This document shows, in pieces, positions 1 to 7,236 of a stretch of DNA of 39,680 nucleotides. The translations under genes and the position numbers were made by a program. The notes under the pieces are model-generated. The model was not told the DNA's origin. It searched no databases and was given only the letters and a program-made list of their open reading frames with translations. The stretch spans positions 1 to 39,680 of the forward strand of contig NZ_JAGPXT010000040.1 in assembly GCF_018070465.1 (NCBI RefSeq), read 5' to 3'. Positions within the stretch are counted from its first letter, which is position 1, and the number at the start of each line of letters is the position of its first letter. This stretch comes from Micromonospora sp. C95 (GTDB lineage: Bacteria; Actinomycetota; Actinomycetes; Mycobacteriales; Micromonosporaceae).

Positions 1-77
1 ACCCTCTCGTTGATCATGAAGTTGTTGTCGCCTGTGTCGGCGTGGCGCGACAACAACTTCATGATCAACGAGAGGGT
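1..77. repeat. Palindromic intergenic repeat, copy 1
   Basis: Perfect inverted repeat with 31-bp arms (1-31 and 47-77) and a 15-nt loop. The core arm begins GTTGATCATGAAGTTGTTG and is shared with copies at 23878-23938 and 39584-39650. The outer 8 bp (ACCCTCTC/GAGAGGGT) are specific to this copy. It lies upstream of the fadA operon; the gene on its other side is outside the window. As RNA it would form a very stable hairpin in either direction, so terminator, mRNA-end protection or a REP/MITE-like element are all possible. No U-tract follows it. Confidence 0.93.
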
Positions 78-125
78 GGGGTGGGTGTGGGGTGGGTTAC
101 AGGGGGAGGTGGGGGGCGGGGGTTA

Positions 126-139
126 TTACTGGCGAGTAG
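126..139. promoter_or_regulatory. Candidate operator upstream of the fadAB operon
   Basis: TTACTGGCGAGTAG is an imperfect palindrome (TACT-4-AGTA) about 95 nt before the thiolase start. This shape is typical of TetR-family half-sites, and TetR regulators commonly control beta-oxidation genes in actinobacteria. No regulator gene lies in view, so the assignment is inference. Confidence 0.3.
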
Positions 140-232
140 CATCGGGGAAACGCCAGTGCTGGCGACCTTTGTCCGGTGCGTCGTGCGCCTCGGGCGACAC
201 GGACCGGATCGTGGTCGAATAGGAGGCTCATC

Positions 233-1438
233 GTGCCCCGTGAAGTCCGGGATGTCGTCTTCGTCGACGGTGTCCGCACCCCCTTCGGCAAGGCGGGTGG
301 CATGTACGCCAACACCCGCGCCGACGACCTGGTGATCCGCTGCATCCGCGAGCTGCTGCGCCGTAACCCGCAACTGCCGCCGGAGCGGGTCGAGGAGGTG
401 GCGATCGCCGCCACCACCCAGATCGGCGACCAGGGCCTGACCATCGGCCGCACCGCCGCGCTGCTGGCGGGCCTGCCCAAGACCGTGCCGGGTTTCGCCA
501 TCGACCGGATGTGTGCCGGGGCGATGACCGCCGTGACCACCGTCGCCAGCGGTATCGCCGTGGGCGCGTACGACGTCGCGATCGCCGGTGGCGTCGAGCA
601 CATGGGCCGGCACCCGATGGGTGAGGGCGTCGACCCGAACCCGCGCATCATCGCCGAGAAGCTCGTCGACCCGTCCGCGCTGGTGATGGGCTCCACCGCG
701 GAGAACCTGCACGACCGGGTTCCGCACATCACCAAGCAGCGCACCGACGCGTTCGCGCTCGCCTCGCAGCAGAAGACCGCGAAGGCGTACGCCAACGGCA
801 AGCTCCAGGACGACCTGGTGCCGGTGGCGATCCGCGACGAGGAGAACGGCTGGGGCCTGGCCACGGTGGACGAGGCGCCCCGGGACACCTCGATGGAGAA
901 GCTCGCCACCCTCAAGACGCCGTTCCGCCCGCACGGCAAGGTCACCGCGGGCAACGCCGCCGGACTCAACGACGGCGCCACCGCCAGCCTGCTCGCCGAC
1001 GAGGCCACCGCCCGCGAGTTGGGCCTGCCGGTGGCGATGCGGCTGGTGTCGTACGGCTTCGTCGGCGTCGAGCCGGAGGTGATGGGGGTCGGCCCGATCC
1101 CGTCGACCGAGAAGGCGCTGCGCATCGCCGGCCTGACCATCGACGACATCGGCCTGTTCGAGCTGAACGAGGCGTTCGCCGTGCAGGTGCTCGCCTTCCT
1201 CGACCACTTCGGCATCGCCGACGACGACCCCCGGGTCAACCCGTGGGGCGGCGCGATCGCCATCGGTCACCCGCTCGCCTCCTCCGGCGTACGGCTGATG
1301 ACCCAGCTCGCCCGGCAGTTCGCCGAGCACCCGGAGGTCCGCTACGGCCTCACCGCCATGTGCATCGGCATCGGCATGGGCGGCACGGTCATCTGGGAGA
1401 ACCCGCACTGGACCGCGCAGGAGGGTGGAGACAAGTGA
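233..1438 (+). CDS. fadA: Acetyl-CoA C-acyltransferase (thiolase), beta-oxidation
   Basis: Degradative thiolase of 401 aa that cleaves 3-ketoacyl-CoA with CoA to acetyl-CoA and a shortened acyl-CoA, in the cytoplasm. The nucleophilic Cys lies in DRMCAGAM (C94), the general-base His in GHPLASSG (H346), and the second Cys in MCIGIGMGG (C377). NEAFA is also present. The whole family length is covered. The GTG start at 233 is chosen because AGGAGG sits 6 nt upstream; an in-frame ATG at 176 has no such site. Its stop overlaps the GTG of the next gene by 4 nt, so translation is probably coupled and the two enzymes act as a trifunctional-type complex. Confidence 0.95.
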   Translation: MPREVRDVVFVDGVRTPFGKAGGMYANTRADDLVIRCIRELLRRNPQLPPERVEEVAIAATTQIGDQGLTIGRTAALLAGLPKTVPGFAIDRMCAGAMTAVTTVASGIAVGAYDVAIAGGVEHMGRHPMGEGVDPNPRIIAEKLVDPSALVMGSTAENLHDRVPHITKQRTDAFALASQQKTAKAYANGKLQDDLVPVAIRDEENGWGLATVDEAPRDTSMEKLATLKTPFRPHGKVTAGNAAGLNDGATASLLADEATARELGLPVAMRLVSYGFVGVEPEVMGVGPIPSTEKALRIAGLTIDDIGLFELNEAFAVQVLAFLDHFGIADDDPRVNPWGGAIAIGHPLASSGVRLMTQLARQFAEHPEVRYGLTAMCIGIGMGGTVIWENPHWTAQEGGDK

Positions 1439-3501
1439 GCCTCACCGCACCGAACGAGGTCGTCACCAGGGCGCTGCTGCGGCAGGTGAACGTGCCGGGG
1501 CTGGACCGGCCGGCCGCCCTGATCACCCTCGACAACGGGTTCGACCACACCAAGCCGAACACCTTCGGCCCCGGCGGCCTGACCAGCCTGGACGAGGCGA
1601 TCAGCGCCGCACTGGCGGCCGACCCGGCGTTCATCGCGGTCACCGGCAAGCCGTACATCTTCTGCGTCGGCGCGGACATCACCGGTCTGCCGCAGCTCGC
1701 GGACCGCGAGCAGGCGCTGGAGATCGGCCGGCTGGGTCACCGGGTCTTCGCCCGGCTCAAGGACAGCTCCGTGCCGACCTTCGCCTTCGTCAACGGCGCG
1801 GCGATGGGCGGCGGTCTGGAGCTGGCCCTGCACTGCCACTACCGGACCCTGTCGGCCGGCGCGGCGGCGCTGGCGCTGCCGGAGGTCTCCCTCGGGCTGA
1901 TCCCGGGCTGGGGCGGCACCCAGCTGCTGCCGAACCTGATCGGCATCCCCGCCGCCACCCAGGTGATCATCCAGAACCCGCTGATGCAGAACAAGATGCT
2001 CAAGCCGAAGCAGGCCGCCGAGCTGGGCATCGCCGACGTGCTGCTGGAGCCGGCCGACTTCCTGGAGCGGTCCCTGGAGTGGGCCGCCGGGGTCGTCCGG
2101 GGCCAGGTCGAGGTGACCCGGCCCGAGGTCGACAAGGACATGTGGGCCGGCGTGCTCTACTTCGCCCGGCAGACGCTGGACCAGCGGCTGCACGGCGCTG
2201 TCCCGGCCGCGTACCAGGCGCTCGATCTGCTGGAGACGGCCAAGGACGCCGACTTCGCCACCGGCACCGCCGCGGAGGACGAGGCCCTGGCCGACCTGGT
2301 CTTCTCCGAGGAACTGCGCAGCGGGCTGTACGCCTTCGACCTGGTGCAGCGGCGGGCCAAGCGGCCGGCCGGCGCGCCGGACAAGGGCCTGGCCCGCCCG
2401 GTGACGAAGGTCGGCATCGTCGGTGCCGGCCTGATGGCGAGCCAGTTGGCGCTGCTGTTCGCCCGCCGCCTCCAGGTGCCGGTCGTGCTGACCGACCTGG
2501 ACCAGGCGCGGGTGGACAAGGGTGTGGGCTACGTGCACACCCAGATCGAGAAGGCGGTCAGCAAGGGCCGGATGGACAAGGGCACCGCCGCGAAGTTGTA
2601 CGGCCTGGTGTCCGGCTCGGTCGACAAGTCCGTCTTCGCTGATGCCGACCTCGTCATCGAGGCGGTCTTCGAGGACCTGAACGTCAAGAAGCAGGTCTGG
2701 GCCGAGCTGGAGAAGATCGTCAAGCCGGAGGCGGTGCTCGCCACCAACACCTCGTCGCTGTCGATCACCGAGATGGCGGCGGAGTTGGAGCACCCGGAGC
2801 GGGTCGTCGGCTTCCACTTCTTCAACCCGGTCGCGGTGCTGCCGCTGCTGGAGATCGTCCGGGGCGAGCGGACCGACGACGCCACGCTGGCCACCGCGTT
2901 CGCGGTCGGCAAGCAGCTCAAGAAGTCGAGTGTGCTGGTGAAGGACGCTCCGGCGTTCGTGGTGAACCGGCTGCTCACCCGCTTCCTGGGTACCGTGTTT
3001 GCCGCCGTCGACGCCGGCACCCCGCTGGAGGTGGCGAACCGGGCGCTGGACCCGCTGGGTCTTCCGATGCGCCCGCTCGCGCTGCTCCAGCTGGTCGGGC
3101 CGGCCGTCGCGTACCACGTGGGCGGCACCCTGCACGCCGCGTTCCCGGACCGGTTCGGGGTGAGTGAGAACCTCAAGCGGATCGCCGACTCCGGTCAGCC
3201 GATCGTCGTCGACGACGAGATCAACGCCGAGGTGGCGAAGCTGCTGGTGGTCGGCGACCAGCCGCTCACCGAGGAGCAGGTACGCCAGAACGCGCTGGAC
3301 GCGCTGGCGCAGGAGATCCGGCTGATGCTGGACGAGGGCGTCGTCGCCGAGGCGCAGGACATCGACCTGTGCATGATCCTCGGTGCCGGTTGGCCGTTCC
3401 ACCTGGGCGGCGTCACGCCGTACCTGGACCGGACCGGCACCAGCGAGCGGGTCACCGGCAGGCGGTTCCTACCGCGCGGCGCGGCCAGCCTGGCCGGCTG
3501 A
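1435..3501 (+). CDS. fadB: Enoyl-CoA hydratase/3-hydroxyacyl-CoA dehydrogenase multienzyme
   Basis: Fatty-acid oxidation alpha-subunit type protein of 688 aa, carrying out hydration of enoyl-CoA and NAD-dependent oxidation of 3-hydroxyacyl-CoA. The N-terminal crotonase domain (about 1-290) has the oxyanion-hole region CVGADI, and both catalytic glutamates: E129 in GGGLEL and E150 in LPEVSLGLIPGWGGTQ. The dehydrogenase part starts near residue 323 with a Rossmann motif (VGIVGAGLMASQ) and has the catalytic His in VGFHFFNP (H461). A C-terminal 3HCDH helical domain follows. The GTG start overlaps the fadA stop (GTGA), with GGAGGGTGGAG just upstream. The product of this gene is the substrate of the preceding thiolase. 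A strong hairpin follows the stop codon. Confidence 0.95.
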   Translation: MSLTAPNEVVTRALLRQVNVPGLDRPAALITLDNGFDHTKPNTFGPGGLTSLDEAISAALAADPAFIAVTGKPYIFCVGADITGLPQLADREQALEIGRLGHRVFARLKDSSVPTFAFVNGAAMGGGLELALHCHYRTLSAGAAALALPEVSLGLIPGWGGTQLLPNLIGIPAATQVIIQNPLMQNKMLKPKQAAELGIADVLLEPADFLERSLEWAAGVVRGQVEVTRPEVDKDMWAGVLYFARQTLDQRLHGAVPAAYQALDLLETAKDADFATGTAAEDEALADLVFSEELRSGLYAFDLVQRRAKRPAGAPDKGLARPVTKVGIVGAGLMASQLALLFARRLQVPVVLTDLDQARVDKGVGYVHTQIEKAVSKGRMDKGTAAKLYGLVSGSVDKSVFADADLVIEAVFEDLNVKKQVWAELEKIVKPEAVLATNTSSLSITEMAAELEHPERVVGFHFFNPVAVLPLLEIVRGERTDDATLATAFAVGKQLKKSSVLVKDAPAFVVNRLLTRFLGTVFAAVDAGTPLEVANRALDPLGLPMRPLALLQLVGPAVAYHVGGTLHAAFPDRFGVSENLKRIADSGQPIVVDDEINAEVAKLLVVGDQPLTEEQVRQNALDALAQEIRLMLDEGVVAEAQDIDLCMILGAGWPFHLGGVTPYLDRTGTSERVTGRRFLPRGAASLAG

Positions 3502-3522
3502 GCGGCGACGAACGACACCGGT

Positions 3523-3555
3523 CGCGGTGGTCACCCGACGAGGGTGACCACCGCG
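3523..3555 (+). terminator. Hairpin terminator after fadB
   Basis: A 14-bp perfect stem (3523-3536 with 3542-3555, beginning CGCGGTGGTCACCC) with a 5-nt loop, 21 nt after the fadB stop. There is no long U-tract, which is common for actinobacterial terminators. Confidence 0.75.
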
Positions 3556-3637
3556 AATCGTTCACTCGTGGTGCTGCTGGTGGGGGTGCGACACCTGGCT
3601 ACGATGACCGATCCACCCGAACCCAGGAGCTGACCGC

Positions 3638-4528
3638 ATGTCCTACCCCCCGGACGAGCACCAGAACCCGCCGGCCACCGGACCGTACCCGCCCTCCGGC
3701 GCGTACCCGGCCCCGGGTGCGTACCCCCAGCCGGGCCAGGCGCCGTACCCGCCGGCCGGCGCCCAGCCGGCCGGGCCGCCGCAGCCCGGCGGCCAACCGG
3801 TGCCCGGCGGCTACCCCCCGCCCGGCGCCTACCCGGCACCCGGCCAGCCGTACCCAACCGGTTCAGGGTTCCCCGGCCCGGGGCCGGCTGGTCCGGGATT
3901 CGCTCCTCCGGGGCTCGCCGGTGCAGGGCCGGTCGGTCCGCCGAAGAAGAAGTCCCGGGTCGGGCTGATCGTGCTGATCGTTCTCGCGGTCCTGCTGGTG
4001 CTCTGCGGCGGCGGTGGCGCTGCCGTCTGGTTCGCGGTCAAGGACGACGTCAGCGAGGCCGTGGACGCGACCCGGACCCGGATGGTGGCCCCGGACACCC
4101 TGGCCGGCCGGCCCAAGAACACGGACCCGGAGTTGCAGCAGGCGGCCGACGACATGGTCAGCGAAATCCGCTCGACGGTGAGCAACGAGACAAGCGCGGT
4201 AGGCGCCTTCTACGGTGACCCGGCCGCCGACGACCTCGTCATGATCGCAGGCGCGTCCGGCCTGATGTCCGACCCGAAGCAGGAACTCGACGCGGCGGTC
4301 CAGGGCCTCTCCGCCGACCTGGACCTCAGCAACATGACCTCGGTCGATCCAGGTCCGCTCGGCGGTGAGGCCAGCTGCGGCGACGGCCTGACCGAGGGCG
4401 TGCCGCTGGGTGTCTGCACCTGGGCCGACCGGGGCAGCGTCGGCCTGATCGTGATGTTCTTCTCGTCCCGGGCCGACGCCCAGGCCGAGTTCGTCACCAT
4501 CCGCGGCCAGGTCGAGCAGCGCGACTGA
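3638..4528 (+). CDS. Proline-rich single-pass membrane protein, unknown function
   Basis: Predicted 296-aa protein. Residues 1-100 are a low-complexity Pro/Gly/Tyr/Ala region with repeated AYPxPG and PYPP units. KKKSR at 103-107 precedes one hydrophobic helix (about 107-134), then an extracytoplasmic domain of about 160 aa. This is an N-in, C-out layout. The C-terminal domain has two Cys (in EASCGDG and LGVCTWAD) that could form a disulfide. Similar architectures are common in actinobacteria, and the Pro-rich tail may mediate protein contacts. The ATG at 3638 has AGGAG 7 nt upstream. It is transcribed alone between two hairpin terminators. I do not recognise a named family for the outer domain. 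Confidence 0.85.
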   Translation: MSYPPDEHQNPPATGPYPPSGAYPAPGAYPQPGQAPYPPAGAQPAGPPQPGGQPVPGGYPPPGAYPAPGQPYPTGSGFPGPGPAGPGFAPPGLAGAGPVGPPKKKSRVGLIVLIVLAVLLVLCGGGGAAVWFAVKDDVSEAVDATRTRMVAPDTLAGRPKNTDPELQQAADDMVSEIRSTVSNETSAVGAFYGDPAADDLVMIAGASGLMSDPKQELDAAVQGLSADLDLSNMTSVDPGPLGGEASCGDGLTEGVPLGVCTWADRGSVGLIVMFFSSRADAQAEFVTIRGQVEQRD

Positions 4529-4534
4529 TCACGA

Positions 4535-4579
4535 CCGGCAACAGGGCGGCGGCGGAGACCCCGCCGGCCCTGTTGCCGG
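4535..4579 (+). terminator. Hairpin terminator after the Pro-rich membrane protein
   Basis: A 13-bp stem (CCGGCAACAGGGC at 4535-4547 with its complement at 4567-4579), with further GC pairing possible inside the loop and CGTTTC after it. It starts 7 nt beyond the stop codon. The converging gene ends at 4613, so it may also act on the other strand. Confidence 0.8.
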
Positions 4580-4612
4580 CCGTTTCGCGTCGCGTGGAGG
4601 CCGACAGGTGCG

Positions 4613-5044
4613 TCAGGAGGCGGACGTGTCGTAGTCGTCGCGGTGCGCGAGAACCTCGCCCATGTGGGCCTGAGCCCAGTACCTGATCTCGCGTGTCGTG
4701 CGGTGGAGCGAGAGACCGAGGTCGGTCAGCTCGTAGGTGACGGTGACCGGGACGGTCGGCGTGACGGTACGGGTGAGCAGGCCGTCACGTTCCAGCGAAC
4801 GCAGGCTCTGGGTCAGCATCTTCTGACTGACGCCGGCCAGCAGGCGAGAAAGCTCGGAGTAGCGCATCGCTCTCGGCGCTCCCGGACCCTGCGGCGCCGC
4901 GTCACCGCCCAGCGCGCACAGGATCAGCACGACCCACTTGTCCGAGATCCGGTCGAGCAACTGGCGGCTGGGACACACCGCGAGGAACGCGTTGTACTCC
5001 TCCTTGGCCTGCGCCTGCCGCTGAGCCGCCTTCATCGTCGTCAC
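4613..5044 (-). CDS. HxlR-family winged-helix transcriptional regulator
   Basis: Predicted 143-aa DNA-binding protein of the HxlR family. The family signature is clear: a Cys near the N-terminus (FLAVCPSR, C24), then LLDRISDKWVVLIL, and the winged helix with MRYSELSRLLAGVSQKMLTQSLRSLERDGLLTR. Relatives such as YodB and HypR sense thiol-reactive stress through this Cys; here it is the only Cys in the equivalent position, so redox sensing is plausible but not shown. The GTG start at 5044 is preceded by AGAGGGG at good spacing; an ATG three codons later is an alternative. The gene is divergent from the pdxI-like gene, with a 14-bp palindrome between them, which suggests it controls that gene and itself. 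Confidence 0.9.
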   Translation of the reverse strand: MTTMKAAQRQAQAKEEYNAFLAVCPSRQLLDRISDKWVVLILCALGGDAAPQGPGAPRAMRYSELSRLLAGVSQKMLTQSLRSLERDGLLTRTVTPTVPVTVTYELTDLGLSLHRTTREIRYWAQAHMGEVLAHRDDYDTSAS

Positions 5045-5075
5045 TGAGCGCCCCTCTTGTTGCTGGGTAGGTTAC

Positions 5076-5089
5076 GCACTTCGAAGTGC
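5076..5089. promoter_or_regulatory. Candidate HxlR operator in the divergent intergenic region
   Basis: GCACTTCGAAGTGC is a perfect 14-bp palindrome between the divergent HxlR and pdxI-like genes. Its ACTT-AAGT core resembles sites reported for HxlR-type regulators. GTAG and CTAC just outside may extend it. The position fits repression of both genes. Confidence 0.6.
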
Positions 5090-5174
5090 CTACTTCCCGT
5101 TGGAGAGTTTCTCTCCAAGACTGAGCCAGGCAAGCGAAACTCGCCACCCTGACACCAGCGACGGAAGCGACACG

Positions 5175-6044
5175 ATGAGCACTCCTCCTTCCCTTCCCGG
5201 CGGCACCTCGCTGCTCGGCGACAAGACCGTCACCCGGTTCGGGTACGGTGCCATGCAACTCGCCGGGCCGTGGGTGATGGGGCCACCCGCCGACCGCGAC
5301 GGCGCCCTGGCCGTGCTGCGCGAAGCCGTCGACCGGGGCATCACCCACATCGACACGAGCGACGCCTACGGGCCGCACGTCACCAACGAGCTGATCCGCG
5401 AAGCACTGCACCCCTATCCGGAGTCGCTGCTCATCGCCACCAAGGTGGGGGCGGACCGCGACGCACAGGGTGGCTGGCCGACGGCCCGTCGACCCGATGA
5501 CCTGCGCAGGCAGGTCCACCAGAACCTGCGCTCCCTCGGGGTCGACACCCTCGGTCTGGTCAACATGCGGATGGGTGACGCCGAAGGCCCGCAGCCCGGC
5601 TCGATCACCGAGGCGTTCGAGACGCTCGCCGCGCTCCAGCAGGAGGGCCTGATCCGTCACCTCGGCGTCAGCAACGTCACCGCCGAGCAGGTCACCGAGG
5701 CGCGGGCGGTCGCCCCGGTGGTGTGCGTGCAGAACCTGTACAACCTCGCCCACCGCCACGACGACGACCTCGTCGATCAGCTCGCCGCCGACGGCATCGC
5801 CTACGTGCCGTTCTTCCCGCTCGGCGGCTTCTCGCCGGTGCAGTCCGAGGCACTGTCGGCCGTCGCCGCCCGGTCGGGCTCGACACCGATGTCCGTCGCG
5901 CTCGCCTGGTTGTTGCAGCGCTCACCGAACATCCTGCTGATTCCCGGTACGTCGAAGGTGGCACACCTGCGGGAGAACATCGTCGGCGCGGGGCTCTCGT
6001 TGTCCGCCGAGGACGTCGCCACGCTGGACGGCATCGGCCGCTGA
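5175..6044 (+). CDS. pdxI: Aldo/keto reductase, PdxI (YdbC)-like pyridoxal reductase
   Basis: A 289-aa aldo/keto reductase. It resembles E. coli PdxI/YdbC throughout, as I recall that sequence: GYGAMQLAGP, HIDTSDAYGPHVTN, ALHPYPESL, IAYVPFFPLGGF and LAWLLQRSPNILLIPGTS. The family reduces pyridoxal to pyridoxine with NADPH in vitamin B6 salvage. Of the usual AKR tetrad, Asp (D60), Tyr (Y65) and Lys (K90) are present. The position normally holding His is in VNMRMGD and lacks it, as in the VNLR of E. coli PdxI. The ATG at 5175 has a weak GGAAG upstream. The divergent HxlR gene is the likely regulator. A perfect 16-bp hairpin ends the unit. Oxidoreduction of another aldehyde remains possible. Confidence 0.85.
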   Translation: MSTPPSLPGGTSLLGDKTVTRFGYGAMQLAGPWVMGPPADRDGALAVLREAVDRGITHIDTSDAYGPHVTNELIREALHPYPESLLIATKVGADRDAQGGWPTARRPDDLRRQVHQNLRSLGVDTLGLVNMRMGDAEGPQPGSITEAFETLAALQQEGLIRHLGVSNVTAEQVTEARAVAPVVCVQNLYNLAHRHDDDLVDQLAADGIAYVPFFPLGGFSPVQSEALSAVAARSGSTPMSVALAWLLQRSPNILLIPGTSKVAHLRENIVGAGLSLSAEDVATLDGIGR

Positions 6045-6058
6045 CCGTACGCAGGACT

Positions 6059-6094
6059 GACATCGGAGCGGCGGGGTGCCGCCGCTCCGATGTC
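6059..6094. terminator. Bidirectional terminator between pdxI-like and VOC genes
   Basis: A perfect 16-bp stem (6059-6074 with 6079-6094, starting GACATCGGAGCGGC) with a 4-nt loop, between two converging genes 65 nt apart. It is symmetric and can serve both transcripts. Confidence 0.85.
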
Positions 6095-6109
6095 GCGGCG
6101 TCGCTTCGC

Positions 6110-6523
6110 TCAGCCGTCCGTCCCGGTTCCTTCCGCCGCCGCCTGGGCCGCCGCCTTCTCGGCGGCGCTGCGCAGTACGCAGAACTCGTTGCCCTCCGGG
6201 TCGGCGAGCACCACCCAACCGGCACCGGTCGGACCGATGTGGTCGGCGATGTGCCGGGCCCCGATGCCGAGCAGCCGCTCGACCTCCTCGTCCCGGGTCC
6301 GGTCGGTCGGCTCCAGGTCGAGGTGCAGCCGGTTCTTCACCGTCTTGCCCTCGGGCACCGCCAGGAACAGCACCTCCGGGCCGCCCGGCGGCAGCAGCAT
6401 GGCCTCCGGGTCACCCGGGAAGTCGTCCGGCTGGCGGGGGCACTCGAACACCTGGGCCCAGAAACCGGCCAGGGCGTACGTGTCGTGACAGTCGATTCCG
6501 ATGTTGTGGATCCGTGCGCTCAT
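6110..6523 (-). CDS. VOC (glyoxalase/dioxygenase-fold) family protein
   Basis: Predicted 137-aa protein of the vicinal oxygen chelate fold, of the glyoxalase-like subtype common in actinobacteria. Recognisable parts are NIGIDCHDTYALAGFWAQVFECP near the start, NRLHLDLEPTDRTRDEEVERLLGIGA in the middle, and WVVLADPEGNEFCVLRS at the end. The paired beta-alpha-beta-beta-beta modules are implied by this pattern. The substrate cannot be told from sequence. The ATG at 6523 has AGGA 6 nt upstream, and an upstream in-frame start would only add a basic, low-complexity tail. It converges on the pdxI-like gene. Confidence 0.85.
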   Translation of the reverse strand: MSARIHNIGIDCHDTYALAGFWAQVFECPRQPDDFPGDPEAMLLPPGGPEVLFLAVPEGKTVKNRLHLDLEPTDRTRDEEVERLLGIGARHIADHIGPTGAGWVVLADPEGNEFCVLRSAAEKAAAQAAAEGTGTDG

Positions 6524-6693
6524 GCTCGTCCTCGTGGTCTTCGCCACCGGCGTCGCGGCCCTGTCGGCTACCGGCCGACGGACCGCCGGGACCGGCGAGC
6601 CTACGAGAGGCGCGGCACGGCACGGCGGGGTCGGAGGCGGCCCTGCGGGCACGGACGTCGGGGCAATCGGAACTGGCGTGTCTGGTCCGCTGA

Positions 6694-6717
6694 GTAGCGG
6701 GACAGCGATCCCGCTAC
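6694..6717. terminator. 9-bp hairpin downstream of the micro-ORF
   Basis: GTAGCGGGA pairs with TCCCGCTAC around a 6-nt loop (CAGCGA). Read on the minus strand it follows the possible micro-ORF by 23 nt and precedes the VOC gene, so it could act as a terminator or attenuator. No U-tract follows. Confidence 0.4.
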
Positions 6718-6740
6718 CGGTGCCCCGCGAGGATGAGCGA

Positions 6741-6782
6741 TCAGCCGGCAGGGCGGGGCGCGGACAGCATCATGGTGAACAT
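6741..6782 (-). CDS. Possible 13-aa leader peptide ORF
   Basis: ATG to TGA encoding MFTMMLSAPRPAG, with GGAGGGGG 8 nt before the ATG, which is a better ribosome binding site than most genes in this window have. It lies 218 nt upstream of the VOC gene on the same strand, with a stem-loop before it and a 9-bp hairpin after it. This is the arrangement of a leader peptide or attenuator, but the peptide has no run of one amino acid that would show what it senses. It may be chance. Confidence 0.3.
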   Translation of the reverse strand: MFTMMLSAPRPAG

Positions 6783-6811
6783 CGACGCACCCCCTCCTTG
6801 ATCGGGCTGAC

Positions 6812-6893
6812 CCGGAGATCTTCGCACCATGATGCTCCCGGGAGCAACCCGTACCGGCATCAGCATGGCCATCTGTCGGTGCGAAGAGCCCGG
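6812..6893. other. Stem-loop region enclosing a palindrome
   Basis: CTTCGCACC (6820-6828) pairs with GGTGCGAAG (6878-6886), with CCGG on both outer sides. The enclosed sequence contains the 12-bp palindrome GCTCCCGGGAGC (6834-6845). On the minus strand it would form a structured 5' leader ending about 30 nt before the micro-ORF. It matches no riboswitch family I know. Confidence 0.35.
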
Positions 6894-6943
6894 ACCTCAC
6901 CTTCCGTGTCTAACAAGCCGGCCTCCCGATGTGGTGTCCCGCT

Positions 6944-7066
6944 CCTTTGCTCTGCTTCAACCAACGCAACGATTGCACTCAGTGTCCATGCGCGGCCGAC
7001 GGTTGAATCTCGCCGCCGCGTTACCGCTGTTCAGGCACCCGTGCGTGGGGTGAAGCAGAGCAAAGG
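6944..7066. repeat. 16-bp inverted repeat pair flanking 91 nt
   Basis: CCTTTGCTCTGCTTCA at 6944-6959 is exactly reversed and complemented at 7051-7066. The 91 nt between are less GC-rich than the surroundings and contain no ORF with a ribosome binding site. No target-site duplication is obvious. This could be a small mobile-element remnant or a dispersed repeat with one copy here. Confidence 0.7.
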
Positions 7067-7236
7067 GCGCGGGGTGGCATAGGCACCCCCGGTGAGTTGG
7101 TCACGCAGTGTCAGAAGCACGGAGAGTTATCCACCGAATGACGGTGGGCCTACCGGAATCGGCTCATCGCCGACGCCGAGCACCGCCGCATCCTGACGGT
7201 CGGGCTCCCGTTGCGGCCGCAGAGCGCCGACGGCGG

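Larger units (their letters stand above)
6524..7236. other. Gene-poor 713-nt region with hairpins
   Basis: No convincing full-size gene is seen: the longer open frames lack ribosome binding sites and read as Arg/Pro/Ser-rich shadow translations. The region holds a 9-bp hairpin (6694-6717), a possible 13-codon ORF (6741-6782, minus), a larger stem-loop (6812-6893), a 16-bp inverted repeat pair (6944-7066) and a small hairpin GGGGTG/CACCCC (7071-7089). It lies between the start of the VOC gene and the end of the histidine kinase gene. Confidence 0.6.

Noticed and set aside
10..222. Small ORFs running through the palindromic repeats (peptides with MKLL and NNFMI)
   Set aside because: The same peptide fragments arise at all copies simply because the DNA arms are conserved. 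There is no ribosome binding site, and the frame after the repeat is low-complexity.
65..1408. Long open frame antisense to the thiolase gene (447 codons)
   Set aside because: It is a shadow caused by high GC at third positions: the translation is His/Arg/Gly-rich with no domain, and the plus-strand frame encodes a complete thiolase.
6501..7082. Possible genes in the 6524-7236 gap
   Set aside because: The open frames lack ribosome binding sites, have atypical composition for coding DNA in this genome and overlap one another on both strands.
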